DNA of 47,347 nucleotides, taken from positions 41,362-88,708 of the forward strand of contig PFCB01000030.1 in assembly GCA_002773135.1 (NCBI GenBank), given 5' to 3'. Source of the stretch: Candidatus Magasanikbacteria bacterium CG10_big_fil_rev_8_21_14_0_10_47_10 (GTDB lineage: Bacteria > Patescibacteriota > Patescibacteriia > Magasanikbacterales > UBA922). A model generated the notes under the pieces. It searched no databases. It saw nothing but the letters and a program-made list of their open reading frames with translations, and had not been told where the DNA came from. A program made the translations under genes and the position numbers. This document shows, piece after piece, positions 40,470 to 47,347 of this stretch (within the stretch, counting starts at the first letter, position 1; every line of letters starts with the position of its first letter).

Positions 40470-42167
40470 TTACATGGCAACGCGCAGTACTTCTTCAAGG
40501 GTCGTCACCCCATCGAGTACTTTGCGAATGCCATCTTCAAGCATGGTTGTCATACCTTTTTGTCTTGCCGCTGCTTTAATTGAGTCGGAGTCTGAATGAT
40601 TGACCACCAGCTGTCGCATTTGTTCATCCATGATCATGACTTCAAAAATACCGATCCGTCCGGCGTATCCCGTATCGCCACATACTTTGCAGCCATTCCC
40701 CTTATATAGCCGAAGATTATCAAGGGAAACCCCAATACGACTCAAAAACGCTTCACGCTCGCCATTATCCTGCAATATTTTCTTTTCCTGGTCAGTAATG
40801 ACATGACTTGCTTTGCACGACGCGCAAATCACCCGAACCAAGCGCTGCGCAATAATAATATTAACGGTTGACGCGACTAAAAATGGCTCAACCTGCATGT
40901 CGAGAAGCCGAGGCAGCGATGTTGGCGCGTCGTTTGTGTGCAATGTTGACAACACCAAGTGTCCGGTCAATGCCGAGTTAACACCAATTCCCGCTGTTTC
41001 TTCATCTCTGATTTCTCCCACCATGATGATATCCGGATCCTGCCGGACTATCGAGCGAAGCCCCTGCGCAAAAGTAAGGTTTGTTTTTGTATTCACCTGA
41101 ATCTGCGTCACCCCCGATATATCGTATTCAATAGGGTCTTCAATAGTGGCAATATTCACATCACGCTTGTTGAGCAACTTCATCACCGCATATAAGGTCG
41201 TTGTTTTCCCGCTTCCGGTCGGACCGGTCACCAATATCATGCCGTGAGGGTTCTTTATATTTTCTTTTACTTTTTCCAAATCATGGCCAACAAGACCCAA
41301 ATTCGTAAGAGTAAATTGACGGCCATGCGACGACAACAAACGCATCACGACATTTTCGCCATACTTGGTCGGAACCACAGAGACACGAACATCGATCGCT
41401 TCGCCCGCGTCACTGACAAAACGAAATTTTCCATCCTGCGCGGCACGGTGCTCATCCGTACGCATACGGGACAATACTTTAATGCGTGTCATAACACGCG
41501 AATGCATGTCCAAATCCATTTCTAGTCGATCACTCAATACGCCGTCAACACGAAACCGCACCAATGATTTTCGTTCATACGGTTCGATGTGAATATCAGA
41601 CGTTCCATTTCTTTCCGCGTTGTTCAAAATAAGGTTTGCCACATGCGCGGTCAAACCTTCCACCGCATCGTCTGCCTCAATATCCTCAGTCGTATCGTCG
41701 GAGATAGTGTCAAGCAAACTTTCGTACGCAGCTTTTATATCTTTTTTGTACCGTTTCAACGCGTACGCAATGTCCTGAACAAGCGTGATAAAGACCTGAA
41801 TAGATGTATCAAAACGTTTCTCCAGTACATCAATAATCTCGGTCTTTGTTGGGTCAACAATGGCTACCTGCACTGTCCCGTTCGCCTTGCCAAATGCCAC
41901 AATCTGTTGACTCACGGCCATGCTTTCAGGTATTTGAAAAAAAATATCATCATCTACTTTTTGTTTTTGCAGGTCAACATATTGATAACCAAAATACTCA
42001 CCTACAGCCTGACCCAAAAGCGCTTTTGTTAAAACATTATTATTAATAAGGGATTGCTGCAATGGAACATCATCTTGGGTTGCCAACTGCGCGGACTGAA
42101 GCATATCTTCTTGGGAAAGATACGCCTTTTCAATAAGTATCTTTTGTAACAACGCGTCATCAAGCAT
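40470..42167 (-). CDS. pilB: Pilus assembly ATPase PilB
   Basis: 565 aa. N-terminal MshEN-type domains (1-160), then the motor: Walker A TGPTGSGKTTTLYA, Asp box (MVGEIRDEETA), His box (GHLVLSTLHTND), and a zinc site with CASC and CKVC. All catalytic residues are present, so it is an active extension ATPase. No PilT retraction ATPase is seen in the window. 5 nt after the CheY-like gene. Confidence 0.94.
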   Translation of the reverse strand: MLDDALLQKILIEKAYLSQEDMLQSAQLATQDDVPLQQSLINNNVLTKALLGQAVGEYFGYQYVDLQKQKVDDDIFFQIPESMAVSQQIVAFGKANGTVQVAIVDPTKTEIIDVLEKRFDTSIQVFITLVQDIAYALKRYKKDIKAAYESLLDTISDDTTEDIEADDAVEGLTAHVANLILNNAERNGTSDIHIEPYERKSLVRFRVDGVLSDRLEMDLDMHSRVMTRIKVLSRMRTDEHRAAQDGKFRFVSDAGEAIDVRVSVVPTKYGENVVMRLLSSHGRQFTLTNLGLVGHDLEKVKENIKNPHGMILVTGPTGSGKTTTLYAVMKLLNKRDVNIATIEDPIEYDISGVTQIQVNTKTNLTFAQGLRSIVRQDPDIIMVGEIRDEETAGIGVNSALTGHLVLSTLHTNDAPTSLPRLLDMQVEPFLVASTVNIIIAQRLVRVICASCKASHVITDQEKKILQDNGEREAFLSRIGVSLDNLRLYKGNGCKVCGDTGYAGRIGIFEVMIMDEQMRQLVVNHSDSDSIKAAARQKGMTTMLEDGIRKVLDGVTTLEEVLRVAM

Positions 42168-42172
42168 ACATA

Positions 42173-42556
42173 TTACTGAGATTGAGCGAGTGTTTGCTTT
42201 ACATGATCAATCACCGCGTTGAGTGGTGTGTCCGACTTTACAAAATAATCTCTGGCACCCATTTCTTTTGCTTTTTGTATGTCCTGTTCCTGGCTCAAGT
42301 TAGTAGAGACAATAACCGGGGTCGTGTCCCCCCGTTGCTTCATACCTTCCAAAACCGCGAACCCGTCCACTTTTGGCATCATCAAATCCAAAAGAAGTAA
42401 TGCATATCCTCCTTGTTGCAACGCCGCGAGCGCTTCCTCTCCATCATTGGCCACCTGAGCATCAAAACCAGAACCGTTCAGCTTTAGCTGCAGAGCGCGT
42501 GCCATTGGTTTTTCGTCTTCGGCAATCAAAATCTTTTGCCGTACTGAGTCGGGCAT
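42173..42556 (-). CDS. CheY-like response regulator at the head of the pilus operon
   Basis: 127 aa, receiver only: Asp14 with nearby acidic residues, phospho-acceptor Asp57 in LLLLDLMMPKVDGF, Lys in YFVKSD. Position resembles PilG/PilH-like control of pilus extension, but here the gene leads the pilB operon itself. No partner kinase is adjacent on this strand. Confidence 0.88.
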   Translation of the reverse strand: MPDSVRQKILIAEDEKPMARALQLKLNGSGFDAQVANDGEEALAALQQGGYALLLLDLMMPKVDGFAVLEGMKQRGDTTPVIVSTNLSQEQDIQKAKEMGARDYFVKSDTPLNAVIDHVKQTLAQSQ

Positions 42557-42586
42557 AGTTCCTATAATTAGAATCCGAACAAGGTA

Positions 42587-42595
42587 AGTATACCA
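42587..42595 (-). promoter_or_regulatory. Extended -10 promoter of the pilus operon
   Basis: Minus strand TGG then TATACT (42595-42587), an extended -10 without a clear -35. Start near 42580, about 25 nt before the ATG. Confidence 0.45.
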
Positions 42596-42740
42596 GAAAG
42601 AATTTTTTGTGCACAGCTTTTCTTCACCTTTCGGTTCAACAAATTCAAAATAAATGATACTGTATCTTTAGTAACAGAGAAGTTCTTCAGAAACTCATGC
42701 GCGTGGGTTTTTATTTTGCCTGTTTCTCAGATTTCATCTT

Positions 42741-43406
42741 ATGAAATTGCTCATTATTGAGGACGACCCCAACATAGTGGCCATCCTAAAAAACAATTTC
42801 GATTCAGAGGGATTTGTCACCGATATTGCTGACGATGGCGACGCAGGTTCCGCTATGGCTCGAGTAAACCAATATGACCTGATCATACTGGACATGAATC
42901 TGCCGCATAAGTCAGGAGATGCCATCTGCAAAGAAATAAGGGGCGCGGGAAAAAACACTCCCATTCTCGTCCTTACAATCGATGAACATACTGACAATAA
43001 AGTCGCACTGCTCAACGCGGGTGCCGATGACTACATAACCAAACCGTTTTCGTTTCATGAGCTGCTTGCCAGGGTTCGAGCCATTCTTCGTCGACCGACG
43101 CAGATTGCCGATGACACAATGCGCGCGCACGACGTGACCATGAACATTTCCAGCCAAACCGTCCGCGTTGGAAGCAAAGAGGTGTACTTAACCAGGAAAG
43201 AATTTTCGCTTCTGGAATGCTTAATGAGAAACAAAGGAAAAATGGTGTCGCGCGGCATGATTATAGACAACGCCTGGGATAACGACGCGGATTTTTTCTC
43301 AAACGCAATTGAAACGCATATCCTGAATATAAGAAAAAAAATTGATAGCAAAGACAGGTATCGCCTGATCAAGACAGTCCCCGGCCGGGGATACAAAATT
43401 GAGTAA
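42741..43406 (+). CDS. OmpR-family response regulator
   Basis: 221 aa. Receiver domain with Asp51 (IILDMNLPHKSGD) and Lys in DDYITKPFSF, then an OmpR/PhoB winged helix (about 130-220; VYLTRKEFSLLECLMRNKGKMVSR, HILNIRKKID, RLIKTVPGRGYKIE). A full-length DNA-binding regulator, divergent from the pilus operon and upstream of a histidine kinase 276 nt away. It may regulate the divergent promoters and the kinase-synthase genes. Confidence 0.92.
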   Translation: MKLLIIEDDPNIVAILKNNFDSEGFVTDIADDGDAGSAMARVNQYDLIILDMNLPHKSGDAICKEIRGAGKNTPILVLTIDEHTDNKVALLNAGADDYITKPFSFHELLARVRAILRRPTQIADDTMRAHDVTMNISSQTVRVGSKEVYLTRKEFSLLECLMRNKGKMVSRGMIIDNAWDNDADFFSNAIETHILNIRKKIDSKDRYRLIKTVPGRGYKIE

Positions 43407-43494
43407 ATTATTTTATATAAAGGTCGAAAAATAATGTATTATTTACAAAAGAAAGAACCCTGTCGATTTTTTAAAAAAACAAGGGAATCCATAT

Positions 43495-43608
43495 ATGAAT
43501 GATGTAATCAAAAAAGTGCTCACAAGCAAATCTGCTCGAAACAGCGCGTCCCTCACGGCAATGGTTGCCGTTGTCATGACCGCCGGCGTGCCGTGGCTCA
43601 ACGCGTAG
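43495..43608 (+). CDS. 37-aa small peptide between regulator and kinase
   Basis: ATG at 43495 with AAGGGA upstream (43481-43486). The peptide starts basic (MNDVIKKVLTSKSARN) and ends in a hydrophobic half (SLTAMVAVVMTAGVPWLNA). It is followed 20 nt later by a strong terminator that ends just before the kinase ATG. It could be a leader peptide in an attenuation system or a free small membrane peptide. No homologue is known to me. Confidence 0.45.
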   Translation: MNDVIKKVLTSKSARNSASLTAMVAVVMTAGVPWLNA

Positions 43609-43628
43609 CCTAAACGCTATCAACGATA

Positions 43629-43676
43629 AACTGGATACCAAAAATGCCGTGTGCGTACCTTGGTATTCAGTTTTTT
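43629..43676 (+). terminator. Strong terminator/attenuator directly before the kinase start
   Basis: A 13-bp stem (43629-43641 with 43660-43672, one G-U pair), 18-nt loop, then six Ts (43671-43676). The kinase ATG is at 43682. It ends the small-peptide transcript, or acts as an attenuator of the kinase-synthase operon. Confidence 0.75.
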
Positions 43677-43681
43677 CAAAT

Positions 43682-45076
43682 ATGAACGATAGACTCATAC
43701 AATACATTTCCCCGACATCCAACCATGAAGACACGCACCGCAGACAATTTATTTTGCATGTTCTTCTTTGTGCCACAATTATTTTACTGTCCATCGCGAG
43801 TTTTCTTATTTTGATCCAATCAATTCAGCTTGGCAGTACTTTTCGCGGGCTTCCTCTGTGGATTAATCTCGTACTGCTAACATTTTTCATAGGAATATTC
43901 CTCCTGTCAAAAAAAGGGTTCCCCCATATTTCATCGCAACTTTTTATCTGGACATATTTTTTATTTTCGATAGCGCTTGCCATACATTGGGGGGTAGAAT
44001 TAATTGCCTCACTCATGTTTTTCGCACTCATCATTGTAATGTCTGGCATCCTGGTTAATTCTCTTTTTGCTTTTTTTATAACGATGGCAATTTCCTTTAC
44101 TCTCTTTGTTCTGCATCATCTCCAGACGACTGGAGTAACTCATCCCAAATTGTATTGGAAACTTGAGCAATGGGGACGGGGAGAAATTATCACAGTGGGA
44201 ATTCTTTTTTTCATCATCGCCACCGTCTCATGGCTTTCGAATAGGGAGATAGAAAAATCTCTGAAGCGAGCAAGAAACTCTGAAACGGCGCTCAAAGAAG
44301 AAAGAGATATGCTTGAAATCCGGGTAGATGAAAGGACCCGTGAACTGCAAAAAACGCAGATGGAAAAAATAGCGCAACTTTCCCGATTCGCCGAATTTGG
44401 CCGACTTTCCAGCGGACTCTTTCATGACTTGGTAAACCCCCTCACCGCCGTATCACTCAATATAGAAAAAATGAAATCACATACGACCGGGCAGGGTGAA
44501 ATGACAGAGATTGAAGAAGATCTTATACGAGCAAAAAAAGCGACCGCACACATGCAAGCGCTTATCCAAGCAGTTCGCAAGCAAATGAGCCAGCAAACCG
44601 TTCAGGAACTTTTTTCCATCAATGAAGAAATAAAGGAAGCGATTCAAGTGCTGCACTACCGCGCCAGAAAAAACAATGTCAGTATTGAGTTTCAGTCCCA
44701 GCATGACATTCAAACGTTTGGCGACTCCATAAAATTCAGTCAGGTCGCGAGTAATTTACTATCGAATGCGATTGATGCGTACGTGGAGAGTCAAACCCCA
44801 AGCCCCGGCAGAAAAGTCCGCATTACCCTGAAACAAAAAAACAGCGACGTCATACTGGAAGTGAATGACCGTGCGCATGGCATACCGGCCGACATCATCG
44901 ATACCATATTTGAACCTTTTTTTACAACCAAGCAATTTCATAATGGAATAGGACTCGGTCTTTCCATTACAAAAAATATCATTGAAAAAGACTTCGGCGG
45001 GACGATAACGGTTCAAAGCAACGAGCAAACAGGAACCAATTTTACCGTCACCTTTCATAAAAGAGACACCCTATGA
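43682..45076 (+). CDS. Membrane histidine kinase
   Basis: 464 aa from ATG at 43682. Six membrane helices (about 24-185) without a large external domain, a coiled coil (190-235), HisKA-like region with His248 in LFHDLVNPLTAVS, HATPase_c with NLLSNAIDAY, a G1 box VNDRAHGIP (Asp and Gly kept, but Arg in place of the usual Asn-Gly) and FTTKQFHNGIGLGLSI. A PRT-like or quinone/lipid-sensing membrane module is possible. Its stop overlaps the next ATG by 4 nt, so it is translated together with the isoprenoid synthase-like protein. Confidence 0.88.
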   Translation: MNDRLIQYISPTSNHEDTHRRQFILHVLLCATIILLSIASFLILIQSIQLGSTFRGLPLWINLVLLTFFIGIFLLSKKGFPHISSQLFIWTYFLFSIALAIHWGVELIASLMFFALIIVMSGILVNSLFAFFITMAISFTLFVLHHLQTTGVTHPKLYWKLEQWGRGEIITVGILFFIIATVSWLSNREIEKSLKRARNSETALKEERDMLEIRVDERTRELQKTQMEKIAQLSRFAEFGRLSSGLFHDLVNPLTAVSLNIEKMKSHTTGQGEMTEIEEDLIRAKKATAHMQALIQAVRKQMSQQTVQELFSINEEIKEAIQVLHYRARKNNVSIEFQSQHDIQTFGDSIKFSQVASNLLSNAIDAYVESQTPSPGRKVRITLKQKNSDVILEVNDRAHGIPADIIDTIFEPFFTTKQFHNGIGLGLSITKNIIEKDFGGTITVQSNEQTGTNFTVTFHKRDTL

Positions 45077-46641
45077 CACATATGTCTTTGACCAATATAC
45101 TTAACCGCCAGTCCGTCGATGGATCGTTCGCGGATGAGGATACGCTCCCATCTGTCTTTGAAACAGCGTGGGCACTTCACATGTTGCATGATAATCCTGA
45201 TGTAAAACAAAGTGCTGATGCAGGCAAAGCTGCAACATGGCTTCTTCAACAAAAGAATGAACAGTGGATATTTAGCGATTCTGTTGGCATACAATTTTTT
45301 GTTTTGTCTGCCATCACCCGGCATAACCCAGGCAGTATACACGGCGCTCCCCTCGCCCATATTCTCACGCAATTAACTTCCCTTGAATTGAGTGAAGGAG
45401 GACCCTATGGATCAATACCTGATTCAACTACTGTAGATGTGGGAGTCAATCTTATGATTGCCTATTTCCTATCATTGCTTGATGTTGAACTCCCTGCACT
45501 TACTCAACTGATTGGAGGAATTGATGGAGACTCACCCATTGTATCATCCGCCTTTCCGGATGAATCACCAATCCGTTATGTCCTGCAAAAAATGCACAAA
45601 ATAAACACGTCAACAACTTCCAACGTAACCGTACGGAAGACAAATGATAGTGAACAACGCATCATGGATATGATAACTGATTTTGCCCGGCAACAAATGC
45701 ACCACACATCTTTGGATATGGGAAACAAAGCGCTGGAACAAATACAAAAAACGATGCGTGGAAATCAAGACAAACAAATGCCCTTGATGGCCTACTACAC
45801 ACGTGAAGCACTGGGATCAAACGGTTCTCAATTTTCAAACAAAATTATTGCAAAATTGGGCTTGACAAATATTTTTTTCTGGACAGCATTTATTATTTAC
45901 GATGATTTTTGGGATAACGATGAAGCTGCCAATCCGCAGATACTGCCAACCGCCAATCTCTTTGCCCGTTACTATACGCACTTTTTTACCAATATTTTCC
46001 CGGCCAAACCGGCATTCACAACTTTTTTTCATGCCCTCATGGATCAACTGGATGCAGCCAACACATGGGAAACCATATACTGCCGCACCACTGTAGAAAA
46101 TAATATTTTTTCCGTTCCTGATGTGTTACCTGACTATGGCGATTACAGCGCAAAATACGCACCGGCTTCTGGCCATGTACTCGGTCCGCTTGCTCTGTTT
46201 ACCGTACTCGGGCAAAATGTTTCATCCCAAGACAGCGGCAATCTACTCCGATATTTCAAACACTATCTGATTGGCATGCAAATTAATGATGACGCGCACG
46301 ATTGGGAAGAAGATATGCAAAGGGGGCACTTAAGTACTGTTGTGGTAATGCTGCTCAGTTATTGGAAAACCATGTATCCACACAAAACAACTATTCATAT
46401 GGTTAATGATCTTCCGGAATTACAAAAAATATTTTGGTTTAAAACCATTCAGCAAGCCTGTACGGCAGCCATGTACCATACCGACCTATCACGACAGGCA
46501 CTCCATGCCATCTCTGTTATTGAAAACATGGCGCCTCTTGAATACTATATCAATAGTACGGAAAAAACAGCCCGCGATGCCATGCAAGAGCAACAGCACA
46601 GCACAGACTTTATTAGCGCATACAAAAAAATTAATCACTAA
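45073..46641 (+). CDS. Cyclase-like repeat domain fused to class I isoprenoid synthase domain
   Basis: 522 aa. Residues 1 to about 150 are helical-hairpin repeats like those of squalene/hopene cyclase barrels (RQSVDGSF, SVFETAWALHML, QKNEQWIF, QFFVLSAI). No DxDD motif is seen there, so the barrel is probably inactive. Residues about 190-500 form a class I isoprenoid synthase fold with two Asp-rich motifs: DDFWDND at 277-283 and NDDAHDWEED at 405-414, spaced 129 residues apart as in trans-prenyl diphosphate synthases. It could make or use prenyl diphosphates. Overlaps the kinase stop by 4 nt; Met4 at 45082 is an alternative start. A CrtI-like enzyme occurs elsewhere in the window. Confidence 0.78.
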   Translation: MTHMSLTNILNRQSVDGSFADEDTLPSVFETAWALHMLHDNPDVKQSADAGKAATWLLQQKNEQWIFSDSVGIQFFVLSAITRHNPGSIHGAPLAHILTQLTSLELSEGGPYGSIPDSTTVDVGVNLMIAYFLSLLDVELPALTQLIGGIDGDSPIVSSAFPDESPIRYVLQKMHKINTSTTSNVTVRKTNDSEQRIMDMITDFARQQMHHTSLDMGNKALEQIQKTMRGNQDKQMPLMAYYTREALGSNGSQFSNKIIAKLGLTNIFFWTAFIIYDDFWDNDEAANPQILPTANLFARYYTHFFTNIFPAKPAFTTFFHALMDQLDAANTWETIYCRTTVENNIFSVPDVLPDYGDYSAKYAPASGHVLGPLALFTVLGQNVSSQDSGNLLRYFKHYLIGMQINDDAHDWEEDMQRGHLSTVVVMLLSYWKTMYPHKTTIHMVNDLPELQKIFWFKTIQQACTAAMYHTDLSRQALHAISVIENMAPLEYYINSTEKTARDAMQEQQHSTDFISAYKKINH

Positions 46642-46726
46642 CCCATAATCTTCATACTTTCTTTATATATTATTTATCAGACATTGAACCACGGCTTTGT
46701 AGACTACCAATACTACTACAGTGTCT

Positions 46727-46876
46727 ATGACGCCAACTATTCTCAAAGAATTCAGATGCAAGAATTGCAATAAACTTTTTTTTAAAGGTCACATTTTGGA
46801 GGCGATTATAGAAATCAAATGTAAAAATTGTAAGTCGGTTGAAACAATAGATCAGATGCAGTCAGTGACACCGTAG
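46727..46876 (+). CDS. Com-like zinc-ribbon protein (49 aa)
   Basis: Begins MTPTILKEFRCKNCNKLFFKG and has a second CKNC 22 residues after the first CKNC. Two CxxC pairs form a zinc ribbon as in the Mu phage Com translational regulator family. It is short, and followed by a palindromic terminator. It may be a domesticated phage-like regulator. Confidence 0.65.
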   Translation: MTPTILKEFRCKNCNKLFFKGHILEAIIEIKCKNCKSVETIDQMQSVTP

Positions 46877-46930
46877 CGCTGCCGCTATATTCGAATATGG
46901 CATAATACAGTCCAGACACTATACGGTTTT

Positions 46931-46958
46931 AAAAAATTGCTACTAGTAGCAATTTTTT
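46931..46958. terminator. Bidirectional palindromic terminator
   Basis: A perfect 28-nt palindrome of A6-TTGCTAC and its complement. It ends the zinc-ribbon transcript on plus and the GIY-YIG transcript on minus. The GIY-YIG stop codon (46945-46943) lies inside the stem. Confidence 0.8.
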
Positions 46959-47209
46959 AATGATTCAATAATTCTTCTCCGTAGTGGGACCCACGTAGAG
47001 CCACCTTTCTTTAAGGTCGATTCTCGTTTTCGTACCACGCTCTCTGATACATATGCTTCATAATACACGAGACGAAATGGTCGGTACGGTGCGCTAGATT
47101 TGCATTCTCCAATGTTGTGTTGTGTCACTCTCCTTTTCAAATTGTTTGTCGACCCTTTATAAAACCAATCTTGTTTTTTCAAAGATTGAAGCACATATAC
47201 ATAGTACAT
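46943..47209 (-). CDS. GIY-YIG nuclease-like protein
   Basis: 88 aa, a complete single GIY-YIG domain: YYVYVLQS, FYKGSTNNLKRRVTQHN, the Arg and the Glu near the end of the fold (ESTLKKGGST). Stand-alone proteins of this type are common in CPR genomes and may be DNA-processing or homing-like nucleases. AAGGAGG stands before the ATG (47214-47220). Confidence 0.9.
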   Translation of the reverse strand: MYYVYVLQSLKKQDWFYKGSTNNLKRRVTQHNIGECKSSAPYRPFRLVYYEAYVSESVVRKRESTLKKGGSTWVPLRRRIIESLKNCY

Positions 47210-47232
47210 ATTCCCTCCTTAAATGTATTGAA

Positions 47233-47347
47233 TTGCTCAAGCGAGTACCAGAGCCAACCTCATCACTTCCGGACGGGGCAGGCACTGGCGCTCGCGGATG
47301 CGTCAGTAAAATATAATTTGGCTGTTTGGTATGTGTTGCTCAAGCGA
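47233..47347. repeat. Start of a 103-nt direct repeat at the right edge
   Basis: TTGCTCAAGCGA occurs at 47233-47244 and again at 47336-47347, where the window ends, a period of 103 nt. The spacer is GC-richer than its surroundings (ACGGGGCAGGCACTGGCGCT). Whether the repeat continues cannot be seen. Confidence 0.4.

Noticed and set aside
1-47347. CRISPR array or cas genes
   Set aside because: No regularly spaced short repeats with unique spacers; the only long repeats are coding (giant prepilin).
1-47347. UGA recoded as glycine (Gracilibacteria-type code)
   Set aside because: Many genes end naturally at TGA, e.g. the lipoprotein at 97-99 and the kinase at 45074-45076 where it overlaps the next start.

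Overview
The window looks like a chromosomal piece of a small-genome bacterium of the Candidate Phyla Radiation (Patescibacteria, Parcubacteria-like). This is inferred from the gene types: a compact type IV pilus locus, DUF1573, DUF2914, DUF4349 and DUF5652 proteins, a standalone GIY-YIG gene, very large uncharacterised soluble and pilin-like proteins, and many genes overlapping by 1-4 nt. UGA is used as stop throughout, so a recoded lineage (Gracilibacteria/SR1) is unlikely. Promoters are of the sigma70 type (TTGACA-like, 17 nt, TATAAT-like). Several lie so close to the start codon that the mRNAs should be leaderless.

Layout. 1-3.8 kb (-): an operon of thiol- and metal-motif envelope proteins (DUF411, two CxxC membrane proteins, two DUF1573 proteins, one fused to rhodanese) next to a Cys/His-rich small membrane protein. 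3.9-4.5 kb (+): a small gene, then a very GC-rich, self-contained micro transcription unit with promoter, 27-codon ORF, long hairpin and two terminators. 4.5-13.5 kb: three FAD-dependent amine-oxidase/CrtI-like oxidoreductases mixed with DUF2914 and DUF5652 membrane proteins, a cold-shock protein, DUF4349, rhodanese, and a DEAD-box helicase with an attenuator-like leader. 13.6-17.0 kb: a GreA-like factor, membrane proteins, and a GC-rich purine nucleoside phosphorylase with sharp compositional borders. 17.0-19.9 kb (-): a secreted 680-aa protein, a sugar transferase and a YdeI/OmdA-like protein. 20.0-23.8 kb: tRNA-like scraps, an HTH protein, a frameshifted large orphan, and tRNA-Asn with a 16-bp duplicate of its 3' end 3.1 kb away.

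23.8-31.9 kb: thiI (+), convergent with a long (-) operon. That operon encodes a PAS protein, a DUF3068/ABC-substrate-binding fusion, a histidine kinase, two response regulators, MsrA and DsbB. This order suggests signal transduction tied to repair or redox control of envelope proteins. 31.9-42.6 kb (-): a type IV pilus operon (CheY-like regulator, PilB, PilC, five prepilin-like proteins, PilM with an extra membrane tail). One prepilin is 1345 aa and carries two blocks of seven roughly 52-residue repeats, best read as two seven-bladed beta-propellers displayed at a pilus tip. 42.7-46.9 kb (+): an OmpR-type regulator, a small ORF plus terminator, then a membrane histidine kinase overlapping by 4 nt a 522-aa protein. 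That protein joins a cyclase-like helical repeat domain to a class I isoprenoid synthase domain with two DDxxD motifs. A Com-like zinc ribbon and a GIY-YIG protein end the window.

The most unusual items are the twin-propeller pilin, the kinase-coupled isoprenoid synthase, the DUF3068/ABC-binding sensor operon with msrA-dsbB, and the GC-rich structured micro transcription unit.
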